64,000 nt of DNA from Streptomyces sp. NBC_01224 (GCF_036002945.1 NZ_CP108529.1:7249001-7313000), one strand, 5' to 3'; shown: positions 35,255 to 44,993, counted from the stretch's first letter. Notes: generated by a model from the letters alone, not told the origin. Numbers and translations: made by a program.

Positions 35255-37021
35255 GTGGCAGCCCACGACGACGACATCAACCGCGGCATCCGGCCCGGGC
35301 GGGGGTCCGAAGACCCAGCCGGCCAGGTCGCCTATCTCGAGCAGGAAATCGCCGTCCTGCGACGTAAGCTCGCCGACTCTCCGCGCCATACGAGGATTCT
35401 CGAAGAGCGGATCGTCGAGTTGCAGACGAACCTGGCAGGCGTGTCCGCGCAGAATGAGCGGCTCGCCAACACACTCCGCGAGGCCCGCGACCAGATCGTG
35501 GCCCTCAAGGAAGAAGTCGACCGGCTCGCACAGCCGCCGGCCGGTTTCGGTGTGTTCTTGCAGAGCAATGAGGACGGCACGTGCGACATCTTCACCGGGG
35601 GCCGAAAGCTTCGGGTGAATGTCAGCCCCAGCGTTGAGCTCGACGACCTCCGGCGCGGCCAGGAAGTCATGCTCAATGAAGCGCTCAACGTGGTCGACGC
35701 CATGGAATTCGAGCGGGCCGGGGACATCGTCACACTCAAGGAAATCCTCGAGGACGGCGAACGGGCCCTGGTCATCGGGCACACCGACGAGGAACGGGTG
35801 GTACGGCTCGCCGAGCCGCTGCTGGACATCACCATCCGCCCCGGCGACGCCCTGCTGCTCGAACCCAGGTCCGGCTACGTCTACGAAGTGGTGCCCAAGA
35901 GCGAGGTCGAAGAGCTCGTCCTCGAAGAAGTACCGGACATCGACTACGACAAGATCGGCGGCCTGGGCGACCAGATCGAGCTGATCCGGGACGCGGTCGA
36001 GCTCCCCTACCTCCACCCCGACCTCTTCAAGGAACACGAACTGCGGCCGCCGAAGGGCATCCTGCTCTACGGCCCGCCCGGCTGCGGCAAGACACTCATC
36101 GCCAAGGCAGTGGCCAACTCCCTTGCCAAGAAGGTCGCCGAAGTCACCGGCCAGCCCGCGGGCAAGAGCTACTTCCTCAACATCAAGGGCCCGGAACTCC
36201 TCAACAAGTACGTCGGCGAGACCGAGCGGCACATCCGCCTGGTCTTCCAGCGCGCCCGTGAGAAGGCGAGCGAGGGCACCCCCGTCATCGTCTTCTTCGA
36301 CGAGATGGAGTCCCTTTTCCGCACCCGGGGATCCGGCGTCAGCTCGGACGTGGAGAACACCATCGTCCCCCAGCTGCTCGCCGAGATCGACGGCGTCGAG
36401 GGCCTGGAGAACGTCATCGTCATCGGCGCCTCCAACCGCGAGGACATGATCGACCCCGCGATCCTGCGACCCGGCCGCCTCGATGTGAAGATCAAGATCG
36501 AGCGCCCCGACGCAGAGGCTGCGAAGGACATCTTCGCGAAGTACCTCACGCCTTCGCTGCCCCTGCACGCGGACGACCTCGCGGAGCACACCGGCTCCAA
36601 GGAAGCCGCTGCGCACGCCATGATCCAGTCGGTCGTCGAGCGGATGTACACCGAGTCCGAGGAGAACCGCTTCCTCGAGGTCACGTACGCCAACGGCGAC
36701 AAGGAAGTCCTCTACTTCAAGGACTTCAATTCCGGCGCGATGATCCAGAACATCGTCGACCGGGCCAAGAAGATGGCCATCAAGGCCTTCCTCGATCAGG
36801 GCCAGAAGGGCCTTCGTGTCTCCCATCTCCTCCAGGCGTGCGTGGACGAGTTCAAGGAGAACGAGGACCTCCCGAACACCACGAACCCGGACGACTGGGC
36901 CAGGATCTCCGGCAAGAAGGGCGAGCGGATCGTCTTCATCCGTACGCTGGTCACCGGAAAGCAGGGCGCAGACACCGGTCGCTCCATCGACACGGTGGCG
37001 AATACCGGGCAGTACCTGTAG
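35255..37021 (+). CDS. arc: Proteasome-associated AAA ATPase (ARC/Mpa)
   Basis: A 588-residue hexameric unfoldase that recruits pupylated proteins. An N-terminal coiled coil (about 20-80) binds Pup, tandem OB domains follow, then the AAA domain with Walker A GPPGCGKT (273-280) and Walker B VIVFFDEME (about 342-350). The C-terminus GQYL has the penultimate Tyr that docks into the proteasome alpha ring. The GTG at 35255 follows ggaggaggtgagg. A perfect hairpin follows the stop. Confidence 0.96.
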   Translation: MAAHDDDINRGIRPGRGSEDPAGQVAYLEQEIAVLRRKLADSPRHTRILEERIVELQTNLAGVSAQNERLANTLREARDQIVALKEEVDRLAQPPAGFGVFLQSNEDGTCDIFTGGRKLRVNVSPSVELDDLRRGQEVMLNEALNVVDAMEFERAGDIVTLKEILEDGERALVIGHTDEERVVRLAEPLLDITIRPGDALLLEPRSGYVYEVVPKSEVEELVLEEVPDIDYDKIGGLGDQIELIRDAVELPYLHPDLFKEHELRPPKGILLYGPPGCGKTLIAKAVANSLAKKVAEVTGQPAGKSYFLNIKGPELLNKYVGETERHIRLVFQRAREKASEGTPVIVFFDEMESLFRTRGSGVSSDVENTIVPQLLAEIDGVEGLENVIVIGASNREDMIDPAILRPGRLDVKIKIERPDAEAAKDIFAKYLTPSLPLHADDLAEHTGSKEAAAHAMIQSVVERMYTESEENRFLEVTYANGDKEVLYFKDFNSGAMIQNIVDRAKKMAIKAFLDQGQKGLRVSHLLQACVDEFKENEDLPNTTNPDDWARISGKKGERIVFIRTLVTGKQGADTGRSIDTVANTGQYL

Positions 37022-37028
37022 AACGCAG

Positions 37029-37066
37029 ACCGGCTGCGGATGCCCGGCCGGGCATCCGCAGCCGGT
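37029..37066 (+). terminator. Terminator after arc
   Basis: Two perfect 19-base arms (37029-37047 and 37048-37066) with no spacer form a long hairpin eight bases after the arc stop. dop lies 190 bases further on. Confidence 0.8.
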
Positions 37067-37257
37067 TGCTTTCCGGACAGCTCACGCGACACCGCAGCAA
37101 TGACGTAATTGATCTCCCCACCAGCACAGAGTCGCTCTAGGCTCTTGCGTACCGCCCGGTCGCGCAGTGCGGGGACGGGCACCGCACACGCACCGGACAA
37201 GCAGCGGTACTTGAGCGCCGCCCCCTCAAGGGAGCGCCGCCGGGCAAGGAGGGCCGC

Positions 37258-38769
37258 ATGACCGTACGGCGAGTAATGGGCATCGAGACGGAGTACGGGA
37301 TCTCCGTCCCCGGCCACCCCAACGCCAATGCCATGCTCACCTCATCCCAGATCGTCAACGCCTACGCAGCGGCGATGCACCGGGCGCGCCGCGCCCGCTG
37401 GGACTTCGAGGAGGAGAACCCGCTGCGGGACGCGCGAGGTTTCGACCTCGCCCGCGAGACCGCGGACTCCAGCCAGCTCACCGACGAGGACATCGGCCTG
37501 GCCAATGTCATCCTCACCAACGGGGCCCGCCTCTACGTCGACCATGCGCACCCCGAATACAGCTCCCCGGAAGTCACCAATCCGCGGGACGCGGTCCTCT
37601 GGGACAAGGCCGGCGAACGCATCATGGCCGAAGCGGCCGAACGCGCGGCCCAGCTTCCCGGCGCCCAGCCGATCCACCTCTACAAGAACAACACCGACAA
37701 CAAGGGCGCCTCGTACGGCACGCACGAGAACTACCTGATGAAGCGGGAAACCCCGTTCTCCGACATCGTGCGCCATCTGACCCCGTTCTTCGTCTCGCGC
37801 CAGGTGGTCACCGGAGCGGGGCGCGTGGGAATCGGCCAGGACGGCCACGAGCACGGCTTCCAGATCAGTCAGCGCGCCGACTATTTCGAGGTCGAGGTCG
37901 GGCTGGAGACCACCCTCAAGCGCCCCATCATCAACACCCGCGACGAACCCCACTCCGATGCCGAGAGGTACCGCCGGCTCCATGTGATCATCGGCGACGC
38001 GAACCTCTCGGAGATCTCCACCTATCTCAAGCTCGGTACCACCGCCCTGGTCCTCTCCATGATCGAGGACGGCTTCATCAACGTCGATCTCGCGGTAGAC
38101 CAGCCGGTGCGCACCCTGCACCACGTCTCCCACGACCCGGCACTGAAGCATCTGATCACGCTGCGTAGCGGCCGTACGCTCACCGCGGTGCAGCTCCAGA
38201 TGGAGTACTTCGAGCTGGGCCGCAAGTACGTCGAGGAACGGTACGGGGTGGACGCCGATGAGCAGACCAAGGACGTCCTGATCCGCTGGGAGGACACCCT
38301 CAACCGGCTGGAGAACGATCCGATGAGCCTGTCCGGCGAGCTCGACTGGATCGCAAAGCGGGAGCTCATGGAGGGCTACCGCCGCCGGGACAGCCTGGAC
38401 TGGGACGCGGCGCGCCTGCACCTGGTGGATCTCCAGTACGCCGATGTGAGGGCCGACAAGGGCCTCTACAACCGTCTGGCGGCCCGCGGGAAGATGAAGC
38501 GCCTGCTGGACGAGGACGCGGTCGAGAAGGCCCGTACGAAGCCTCCGGAGGACACCAGGGCCTATTTCCGCGGCCGCTGCCTGGAACAGTACGCGGACGA
38601 CGTGGCCGCGGCCTCCTGGGACTCGGTCATCTTCGACCTGCCAGGTCATGACTCACTGCAACGGGTACCCACCCTGGAACCGCTCCGCGGCACCCGTAAT
38701 CACGTCAAGGAGCTCCTGGACCGCTGCCGCACGGCGGAAGAGCTGGTCCAGGTGCTGTCGGGCGGCTGA
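37258..38769 (+). CDS. dop: Pup deamidase/depupylase Dop
   Basis: A 503-residue carboxylate-amine-ligase-fold enzyme that converts the C-terminal Gln of Pup to Glu and also removes Pup from substrates. The Mg-binding GIETEYG is at 8-14 (E10), and D95 in LYVDHAHPEYSSPE is the catalytic Asp. The insertion DFEEENPLRDARGFDLARE (about 49-67), the Dop loop, distinguishes it from PafA. ATG with aaggagggcc. Confidence 0.95.
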   Translation: MTVRRVMGIETEYGISVPGHPNANAMLTSSQIVNAYAAAMHRARRARWDFEEENPLRDARGFDLARETADSSQLTDEDIGLANVILTNGARLYVDHAHPEYSSPEVTNPRDAVLWDKAGERIMAEAAERAAQLPGAQPIHLYKNNTDNKGASYGTHENYLMKRETPFSDIVRHLTPFFVSRQVVTGAGRVGIGQDGHEHGFQISQRADYFEVEVGLETTLKRPIINTRDEPHSDAERYRRLHVIIGDANLSEISTYLKLGTTALVLSMIEDGFINVDLAVDQPVRTLHHVSHDPALKHLITLRSGRTLTAVQLQMEYFELGRKYVEERYGVDADEQTKDVLIRWEDTLNRLENDPMSLSGELDWIAKRELMEGYRRRDSLDWDAARLHLVDLQYADVRADKGLYNRLAARGKMKRLLDEDAVEKARTKPPEDTRAYFRGRCLEQYADDVAAASWDSVIFDLPGHDSLQRVPTLEPLRGTRNHVKELLDRCRTAEELVQVLSGG

Positions 38770-38889
38770 AAGGGCCGCGATCGGGGAAACATCGGGATGA
38801 CCCCCGGACGTTGAGACAACTACCGGGCCAATGTCGGACCCCGTAGGTAGGGTCTGATCAAGTGCTTCGAACCGAGCGGGGTGAGCTAA

Positions 38890-39108
38890 ATGGCGACCAA
38901 GGACACCGGCGGCGGACAGCAGAAGGCGACGCGCTCCACCGAGGAGGTCGAGGAGCAGGCGCAGGACGCGCAGGCGTCCGAGGACCTCAAGGAGCGCCAG
39001 GAGAAGCTGAGCGACGATGTCGACTCGGTTCTGGACGAGATCGATGACGTACTCGAGGAGAACGCAGAGGACTTCGTGCGTTCCTTCGTTCAAAAGGGTG
39101 GACAGTAG
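38890..39108 (+). CDS. pup: Prokaryotic ubiquitin-like protein Pup
   Basis: A 72-residue, highly charged, mostly disordered modifier. A central helical stretch (LKERQEKLSDDVDSVLDEID) binds the ARC/Mpa coiled coil, and the C-terminus is Gly-Gly-Gln. The Gln form needs deamidation by Dop before PafA can ligate it to lysines. It lies between dop and prcB, with a strong hairpin downstream. Confidence 0.97.
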   Translation: MATKDTGGGQQKATRSTEEVEEQAQDAQASEDLKERQEKLSDDVDSVLDEIDDVLEENAEDFVRSFVQKGGQ

Positions 39109-39142
39109 TTCACAAACGTGAACGCGGGGGAGCGGAGAGGTA

Positions 39143-39177
39143 CGCGCGGTACGGGCCGGGCCGGCCCGTACCGCGCG
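39143..39177 (+). terminator. Hairpin between pup and prcB
   Basis: Perfect 17-base arms (39143-39159 and 39161-39177) around a single base. It probably ends or attenuates the dop-pup transcript. Confidence 0.75.
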
Positions 39178-39222
39178 GCCACAAGCGGCACCGCAGGCCG
39201 TACAGCTGTCCCCGCAGGTCAT

Positions 39223-39251
39223 GTGGATCACCGCCGCGGGGCGGGTAGGGT
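39223..39251 (+). promoter_or_regulatory. Possible prcBA promoter
   Basis: tagggt (39246-39251) is a good Streptomyces -10; gtggat 17 bases upstream (39223-39228) is a weak -35. It sits after the pup hairpin and about 100 bases before prcB. Confidence 0.35.
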
Positions 39252-39349
39252 CCGTGGCGTAAACGCATCAACCGCAATTCGGCCATCGGTACGTTGGGAG
39301 ACGATCCTGACACCTTGCGCAGGGCCGTCGCATACCTGGAGGGAAACGC

Positions 39350-40195
39350 GTGGAAGCCAACACTCGTAGCACCGGGCGTCTACCAGCTGCCTTCCTGACG
39401 CCGGGATCCTCTTCGTTCATGGATTTCCTGTCCGACCATTCTCCCGAGATGCTCCCGGGGAACCGGAACCTGCCGCCCCTGCAGGGGGCCATCGAGGCGC
39501 CGCACGGGACGACCATCGTCGCGGCGACGTTTCCCGGCGGTGTGGTCCTGGCCGGCGACCGGCGGGCGACCATGGGCAACATGATCGCGCAGCGCGACAT
39601 CGAGAAGGTCTTCCCGGCCGACGAGTATTCGGCGGTGGGCATCGCAGGCACGGCCGGACTGGCCGTGGAGATGGTCAAGCTCTTCCAGTTGGAGCTTGAG
39701 CACTTCGAGAAGGTCGAGGGCGCCCAGCTCTCCCTGGAGGGCAAGGCGAACCGGCTCTCCACGATGATCCGCAGCAATCTGGCGATGGCCATGCAGGGCC
39801 TTGCCGTCGTGCCGCTCTTCGCCGGCTTCGATGTCGACCGCGGGAAGGGCCGGATCTTCTCGTACGACGTCACCGGCGGCCGCTCCGAGGAACACGGATA
39901 CGCTGCCACCGGCTCGGGGTCGATCTTCGCCCGTGGCTCGATGAAGAAGCTCTACCGCGAGGATCTGACGGAGCAGCAGGCCCTCACCCTGGTCGTGCAG
40001 GCGCTGTACGACGCCGCGGACGACGACTCGGCGACCGGCGGTCCCGATGTGGCCCGGCGGATCTACCCGATCGTCACCGTCATCACCGACGAGGGCTTCC
40101 GGAAGCTGGCCGAGGCGGAATCCTCCGAGATCGCCCGCTCGATTCTGGAACGCCGGTTGGAACAGCCCGACGGCCCGCGCGCCGCGCTGCTCTGA
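39350..40195 (+). CDS. prcB: 20S proteasome beta subunit
   Basis: A 281-residue precursor. A propeptide of 53 residues is cut before Thr54 (HGTTIVAATF), which becomes the N-terminal nucleophile. D70 (VVLAGDRRAT) and the Lys of the mature chain (about position 33) complete the active site. The GTG has ggaggg upstream. It is followed at 58 bases by prcA. Confidence 0.96.
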   Translation: MEANTRSTGRLPAAFLTPGSSSFMDFLSDHSPEMLPGNRNLPPLQGAIEAPHGTTIVAATFPGGVVLAGDRRATMGNMIAQRDIEKVFPADEYSAVGIAGTAGLAVEMVKLFQLELEHFEKVEGAQLSLEGKANRLSTMIRSNLAMAMQGLAVVPLFAGFDVDRGKGRIFSYDVTGGRSEEHGYAATGSGSIFARGSMKKLYREDLTEQQALTLVVQALYDAADDDSATGGPDVARRIYPIVTVITDEGFRKLAEAESSEIARSILERRLEQPDGPRAALL

Positions 40196-40253
40196 TCCCC
40201 GTTCCGCTGCTTCTTCGATGCTCTCGTCACTGACAGAAAGGGACGGATAACCG

Positions 40254-41093
40254 GTGTCGACGCCGTTCTATGTCTCACCTCAGCAGGCCATGGCCGACCG
40301 GGCGGAATACGCCCGGAAGGGCATCGCCCGTGGTCGCAGCCTTGTTGTGCTGCAGTACGCCGACGGCATTGTGTTCGTCGGTGAGAACCCGTCCCGTGCG
40401 CTGCACAAGTTCAGCGAGATCTATGACCGGATCGGTTTCGCCGCCGCCGGCAAGTACAACGAGTACGAGAATCTCCGCATCGGCGGTGTGCGCTACGCCG
40501 ATCTGCGTGGATACACCTACGACCGTGACGATGTGACAGCCCGTGGGCTGGCCAATGTCTACGCGCAGACGCTGGGCACCATCTTCTCCAGCGCGGCCGA
40601 GAAGCCGTACGAGGTGGAGCTGGTGGTCGCCGAGGTCGGCGCCGAGCCGGAGGGTGACCAGATCTACCGGCTGCCGCACGACGGCTCGATCGTCGACGAG
40701 CACGGATCGGTCGCGGTCGGCGGGAACGCCGAGCAGATCAGCACCTTCCTGGACCAGCGGCACCGTGACGGCATGACGCTCGCCGAGGCGCTCAAGCTGG
40801 CGGTGCAGGCGCTGTCCCGCGATCCCAACGGCAGCGAGCGGGAGATCCCCGCGGAGCGGCTTGAAGTCGCGGTCCTGGACCGTACGAGGCCGCAGCAGCG
40901 GAAGTTCAAGCGGATCGTCGGCCGGCAGCTGGCGCGGCTGCTGGAGGCGGACGGCGGCTCCGCACCGACGGATGCCCCCTCCGACATCGAGGACGGCGAG
41001 GGGACTGAGTCCTCCGGGACGGAGTCCCCTGCGAGCACGACGGATGTCACCAAGTCCACCGATTCCGGTGGGGACGTGGAGTCCGAGGAGTAG
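40254..41093 (+). CDS. prcA: 20S proteasome alpha subunit
   Basis: A 279-residue alpha subunit forming the outer rings. The N-terminal MSTPFYVSPQQAMADRAEYARKG includes the gate segment and H0 helix. There is no catalytic Thr. The last 45 residues are Ser/Thr/Asp/Glu-rich and disordered, longer than in mycobacteria. The GTG start has agaaaggga upstream. A hairpin separates it from the convergent LacI gene. Confidence 0.96.
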   Translation: MSTPFYVSPQQAMADRAEYARKGIARGRSLVVLQYADGIVFVGENPSRALHKFSEIYDRIGFAAAGKYNEYENLRIGGVRYADLRGYTYDRDDVTARGLANVYAQTLGTIFSSAAEKPYEVELVVAEVGAEPEGDQIYRLPHDGSIVDEHGSVAVGGNAEQISTFLDQRHRDGMTLAEALKLAVQALSRDPNGSEREIPAERLEVAVLDRTRPQQRKFKRIVGRQLARLLEADGGSAPTDAPSDIEDGEGTESSGTESPASTTDVTKSTDSGGDVESEE

Positions 41094-41106
41094 TCCACGC
41101 TGTGCC

Positions 41107-41144
41107 GGTGCCCCGGTCCGCCCTTCCCGGCGGGCCGGGGCACC
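41107..41144. terminator. Bidirectional terminator between prcA and LacI genes
   Basis: A 16-base stem with one G-T position (41107-41122 with 41129-41144) and 6-base loop fits the 52-base gap between convergent stops. Confidence 0.75.
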
Positions 41145-41145
41145 G

Positions 41146-42192
41146 TCATGAGCGCCGACCGTCCGTGGGCGGGGGCGCCGAGGAGCCCCGTGCGACCAGG
41201 CGCACGGGCAGGCTGCCGGACTCGGCCGGGCGGCCGTCCAGGACCGCCAGCAGGGCGGCCATGCCGCGTTCACCGACCTGCTCGGCGGGCAGCTGCACGG
41301 TGGTGAGCTCCGGTTCGACGGCCGTGGCCAGGGCCAGATCGTCGAAACCGGTGACGGAGAGGTCGTCGGGGACGCGGAGCCCCAGCCTGCGGGCAGCCTT
41401 GCAGGCACCCGCGGCGAGGATGTCGTCGTCGCAGACGATGGCGGTGGGCCGGGGGCCGGAGGCGCCGAGTGCGTGCTCCGCTCCTTCACGGCCTGCCTGT
41501 ACGTCGAGCGCCGCAGTGACGGTCCGTACGGAGGTGCCGGGCACCGCCCCGAGGGCGTCGTGGAGCGCCCGGGCACGGACCGCGAACGTCCAGGTGTCGA
41601 CCGCCGACGCGAGGTGGACGAAGCGGCGGTGGCCGAGCGAGAGCAGATGCTCCGCGACCTGCCGCATGCCATCGGCGATGTCGAGGTTGACCCGTGCCGC
41701 GACGCCGGTGTCCGCCGGGTCGCTGTCGAGCATGACCAGCGGCAAGCCGGCGCCGCGCAGCACGTCGAGTGCGCCGGCGGCCATGGAGGAGGCGATCACC
41801 CCGTCGAGGGAGGCGCGCGCCGAGGCGAAGGGATCCCTGGCCGGCCCCGTGCCTTCGGGGGACGGGTAGAGGACGACCCCGAAGCCGTGTTCGGCGGCGA
41901 CCGCGGCGGCGCCGGTGTAGACGCGCGCGAAGAATTCGCTGGTGAGCGCGGGGACGACCAGCAGCGCGGTCCTGGTGCGGCCCAGGCGGAGGTTGCGGGC
42001 GGCGAGATTGGGCTGGTAGCCGAGTTCGTGCGCGGCGTGCCGTACACGCTCGGCGGTGGCCTCGGAGACCCTGCCTCGCCATTTGTCGCCCAGCACGAGG
42101 GAGACGGTGGCCTGCGAGACGCCCGCGGCCCGCGCGACATCGCGGCTGGTGGGCCGCGCCGGGGTGGGCCGTGACTGTGGTGCGCTGGTCAC
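41146..42192 (-). CDS. LacI-family transcriptional regulator
   Basis: A 348-residue repressor. The N-terminal helix-turn-helix (TSRDVARAAGVSQATVSLVL) and hinge are followed by a periplasmic-binding-protein-like effector domain (LLVVPALTSEFFARV, VTGFDDLALA). The GTG at 42192 has ggagg upstream; earlier in-frame starts add an unconserved lead. It is divergent from an MFS gene, with repeat-like sites between, so it probably controls that transporter. Effector unknown. Confidence 0.88.
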   Translation of the reverse strand: MTSAPQSRPTPARPTSRDVARAAGVSQATVSLVLGDKWRGRVSEATAERVRHAAHELGYQPNLAARNLRLGRTRTALLVVPALTSEFFARVYTGAAAVAAEHGFGVVLYPSPEGTGPARDPFASARASLDGVIASSMAAGALDVLRGAGLPLVMLDSDPADTGVAARVNLDIADGMRQVAEHLLSLGHRRFVHLASAVDTWTFAVRARALHDALGAVPGTSVRTVTAALDVQAGREGAEHALGASGPRPTAIVCDDDILAAGACKAARRLGLRVPDDLSVTGFDDLALATAVEPELTTVQLPAEQVGERGMAALLAVLDGRPAESGSLPVRLVARGSSAPPPTDGRRS

Positions 42193-42254
42193 TCGGGCCT
42201 CCGGGGCGGTCGGGGGCAGGCGCCGTGAGGTGGACCTGCGGACTGGGCACATGG

Positions 42255-42289
42255 TACGTATGAACCTCGACGTTATACGTAAAACCTCG
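42255..42289. promoter_or_regulatory. Tandem operator-like repeats between LacI and MFS genes
   Basis: tacgtatgaacctcg (42255-42269) is repeated as tacgtaaaacctcg (42276-42289) about 21 bases on, and tacgtat (42255-42261) forms an inverted repeat with atacgta (42275-42281). The 21-base period puts both on the same DNA face, as expected for repressor binding sites. Confidence 0.5.
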
Positions 42290-42325
42290 GGGTGCCGGAG
42301 AGTGCCCGAGCGAGAGGGGCGGGAC

Positions 42326-43585
42326 ATGGCCGCGGGATTTCTGGACATCCTCCGGGCGCGGCACGCCGCCCGGCTGCTGGCAGGGACCCTGGTGGGGCGG
42401 CTCCCGAGCGGCACCGCCCATATCGCAATCGTGCTGTTCACCCGGGCCGAGGGCGGCAGCTACACCCTCGCCGGTGCGCTCGCGGCCGTGTACGGGCTGT
42501 CCACCGCGGTCGGACAGCCGCTGCTGGGCCGCGCCGTGGACCTGTACGGCCAGCCGCGGGTCCAGCTCCCGGCCTCCGTGGTGTCGGCGCTGGGCATGGC
42601 CCTGCTGGCACTGGTGGGCCTGGGGTCGCTGCCGCTGGCCTACGGGGCGGTGATGGTGGCCGGTGTGTTCACCCCGCCGCTGGAGGGCGGTCTACGGGCC
42701 CTGTGGCCGAGCGTCCTGGGCGGCGAGGACCGGGTGCACCGGGCGTACGCGATGGACGCCGTCGCCCAGGAGGTCATGTTCACCGTGGGCCCGCTGCTGG
42801 TGACGCTGCTGGTCTCCCTCTGGTCGCCCGCCGCCGCTCTGCTCGTCATCAACGCGATAGGGGTCCTGGGGGCGCTTTCCGTGGTCCTCTCCGAGCCCTC
42901 CCGTGCCTGGCGTTCCGCGCCTCGTGAGGCGCACTGGCTGGGCGCGCTGCGCTCGCCGGGGCTGCTGGCGCTGCTCGGCTCGTTCTTCTTCGTGGGGCTC
43001 GCGCTCGGTTCGATCACGGTGGCCGGGGTGGCGTACGCCGACGATCACGGCCGGGAGTCGGTGTACGGCTGGCTGATGGCCGCGCTCGGGCTGGGTGCGC
43101 TGGTCGGTGGTGCGGTGTACGGGGCGCGGCAGTGGGCCGGGGCTCCGGAGCGCCGGCTGCGCGTCATCGTCGCGCTGCTGGCGCTGGGCTATCTGCCGCT
43201 GATGCTGACTCCCGGGGTGGTCGCCATGACCGCTCTGGCAGCAGTGTCCGGAGTCTTTCTGGCGCCCGCGATCGCGTGCTCGTTCATCGTGGTCGACCGG
43301 CACGCTCCGCAGGGCACGGTGACCGAGGCGTTCTCCTGGCTGGTGACGACGTTCGGAGTGGGTGCGGCGGCGGGAACGGCCGTGGCAGGTCCGGCCGTCG
43401 AGTTGGGCGGCACGACGTGGAGCTTTGCCGTCGCGGGGGCCGGCGGGGTGGCGGCGCTGTTGGTCCTGCTTGCCACGGGAAGGGTCCTCGCAGTTCCCGG
43501 GCGTACGGCCGTTGCTGTACAAGGATCGGAAAATGATCGAAACGGTGCTGTCGAACCCGGTTTCAGCTCAGGCCATCAGGCGTAA
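42326..43585 (+). CDS. MFS transporter
   Basis: A 419-residue membrane protein with about 12 predicted helices and MFS-type loops (GRAVDLYGQPRVQL between helices 2 and 3). Substrate unknown; sugar or drug efflux are both possible. The ATG at 42326 has gaggggcggg before it, and longer reading frames upstream overlap the regulator. It ends nine bases before pafA, so pafA may be partly read through from here. Confidence 0.82.
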   Translation: MAAGFLDILRARHAARLLAGTLVGRLPSGTAHIAIVLFTRAEGGSYTLAGALAAVYGLSTAVGQPLLGRAVDLYGQPRVQLPASVVSALGMALLALVGLGSLPLAYGAVMVAGVFTPPLEGGLRALWPSVLGGEDRVHRAYAMDAVAQEVMFTVGPLLVTLLVSLWSPAAALLVINAIGVLGALSVVLSEPSRAWRSAPREAHWLGALRSPGLLALLGSFFFVGLALGSITVAGVAYADDHGRESVYGWLMAALGLGALVGGAVYGARQWAGAPERRLRVIVALLALGYLPLMLTPGVVAMTALAAVSGVFLAPAIACSFIVVDRHAPQGTVTEAFSWLVTTFGVGAAAGTAVAGPAVELGGTTWSFAVAGAGGVAALLVLLATGRVLAVPGRTAVAVQGSENDRNGAVEPGFSSGHQA

Positions 43586-43594
43586 TGTTCAGTC

Positions 43595-44956
43595 ATGGAC
43601 CGCCGCATTTTCGGGCTGGAGAACGAGTACGGCGTCACGTGCACGTTCAGGGGACAGCGCCGACTGTCTCCTGATGAAGTGGCGCGCTACCTCTTCCGCC
43701 GTGTTGTGTCATGGGGCCGCAGCAGCAATGTCTTTCTGCGGAACGGCGCCCGCCTCTACCTCGACGTGGGATCGCATCCGGAATATGCAACCCCCGAATG
43801 CGACAACCTGACCGAGCTGGTCACCCACGACAAGGCCGGCGAGCGCATTCTCGAAGGCCTGCTCGTCGACGCCGAACGCCGCCTGCACGAGGAGGGAATC
43901 GCGGGCGACGTCTATCTCTTCAAGAACAACACCGACTCGGCGGGAAACTCCTACGGCTGTCACGAGAACTATCTCGTGGCGCGGCACGGAGAATTCTCCC
44001 GGCTCGCGGACATCCTCATTCCCTTCCTCGTCACGAGGCAACTGATCTGCGGCGCGGGCAAGGTGCTGCAGACACCACGGGGCGCCGTCTACTGCGTCAG
44101 CCAGCGTGCCGAGCACATCTGGGAGGGCGTCAGCTCCGCCACGACGCGCTCCCGCCCGATCATCAACACGCGTGACGAGCCGCATGCGGACGCGGAGCGG
44201 TACCGCCGCCTCCACGTCATCGTCGGTGACTCCAACATGTCCGAGACGACCATGCTGCTCAAGGTGGGCGCGACCGATCTGGTGCTTCGCATGATCGAGG
44301 CGGGCACCGTGATGCGGGATCTGACGCTGGAGAACCCGATCCGGGCGATCCGCGAGGTCAGTCACGACACCACGGGGCAGCGCAAGGTGCGCCTGGCCAG
44401 TGGCCGCGAGGCGTCCGCCATCGAGGTGCAGCGCGAGTACTACGAGAAGGCCGTCGACTTCGTCGACCGCCGTGGCATCCGTACCGGAACCGTCGCTCAG
44501 GTCCTGGAGCTGTGGGGCCGTACGCTCGACGCGATCGAGGCCGAGGACCTCGACCGGATCGAGACCGAGATCGACTGGGTGATGAAGTACAAGCTCATCG
44601 AGCGGTACCGGGCCAAGCACAACATGACCATGTCGCATCCGCGGGTCGCCCAGATAGACCTCGCGTACCACGACATCCACCGCCGCCGCGGCCTGTACTA
44701 CCTGCTGGAGCGCAAGGGACAGGCCGCCCGTGTCTGCAACGACCTGAAGATCTTCGAGGGCAAGTCCGTGCCCCCGCAGACGACCAGGGCGCGGCTGCGA
44801 GGTGACTTCATCCGCAGGGCCCAGGAGCAGCGGCGGGACTTCACCGTCGACTGGGTCCATCTCAAGCTCAACGACCAGGCGCAGCGCACGGTGTTGTGCA
44901 AGGACCCGTTCCGTTCGGTGGACGACCGAGTGGAGAAGCTGATCGCGGGTATGTGA
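43595..44956 (+). CDS. pafA: Pup-protein ligase PafA
   Basis: A 453-residue carboxylate-amine ligase that phosphorylates the C-terminal Glu of Pup and joins it to substrate lysines. E9 lies in FGLENEYG and catalytic D57 in LYLDVGSHPEYATPE. It lacks the Dop loop. No clear ribosome-binding site precedes the ATG, so coupling to the MFS gene or leaderless translation is possible. A hairpin follows. Confidence 0.95.
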   Translation: MDRRIFGLENEYGVTCTFRGQRRLSPDEVARYLFRRVVSWGRSSNVFLRNGARLYLDVGSHPEYATPECDNLTELVTHDKAGERILEGLLVDAERRLHEEGIAGDVYLFKNNTDSAGNSYGCHENYLVARHGEFSRLADILIPFLVTRQLICGAGKVLQTPRGAVYCVSQRAEHIWEGVSSATTRSRPIINTRDEPHADAERYRRLHVIVGDSNMSETTMLLKVGATDLVLRMIEAGTVMRDLTLENPIRAIREVSHDTTGQRKVRLASGREASAIEVQREYYEKAVDFVDRRGIRTGTVAQVLELWGRTLDAIEAEDLDRIETEIDWVMKYKLIERYRAKHNMTMSHPRVAQIDLAYHDIHRRRGLYYLLERKGQAARVCNDLKIFEGKSVPPQTTRARLRGDFIRRAQEQRRDFTVDWVHLKLNDQAQRTVLCKDPFRSVDDRVEKLIAGM

Positions 44957-44993
44957 GCCGGCAACAGGACAACCTCGGCTCCCGACGCGACGC

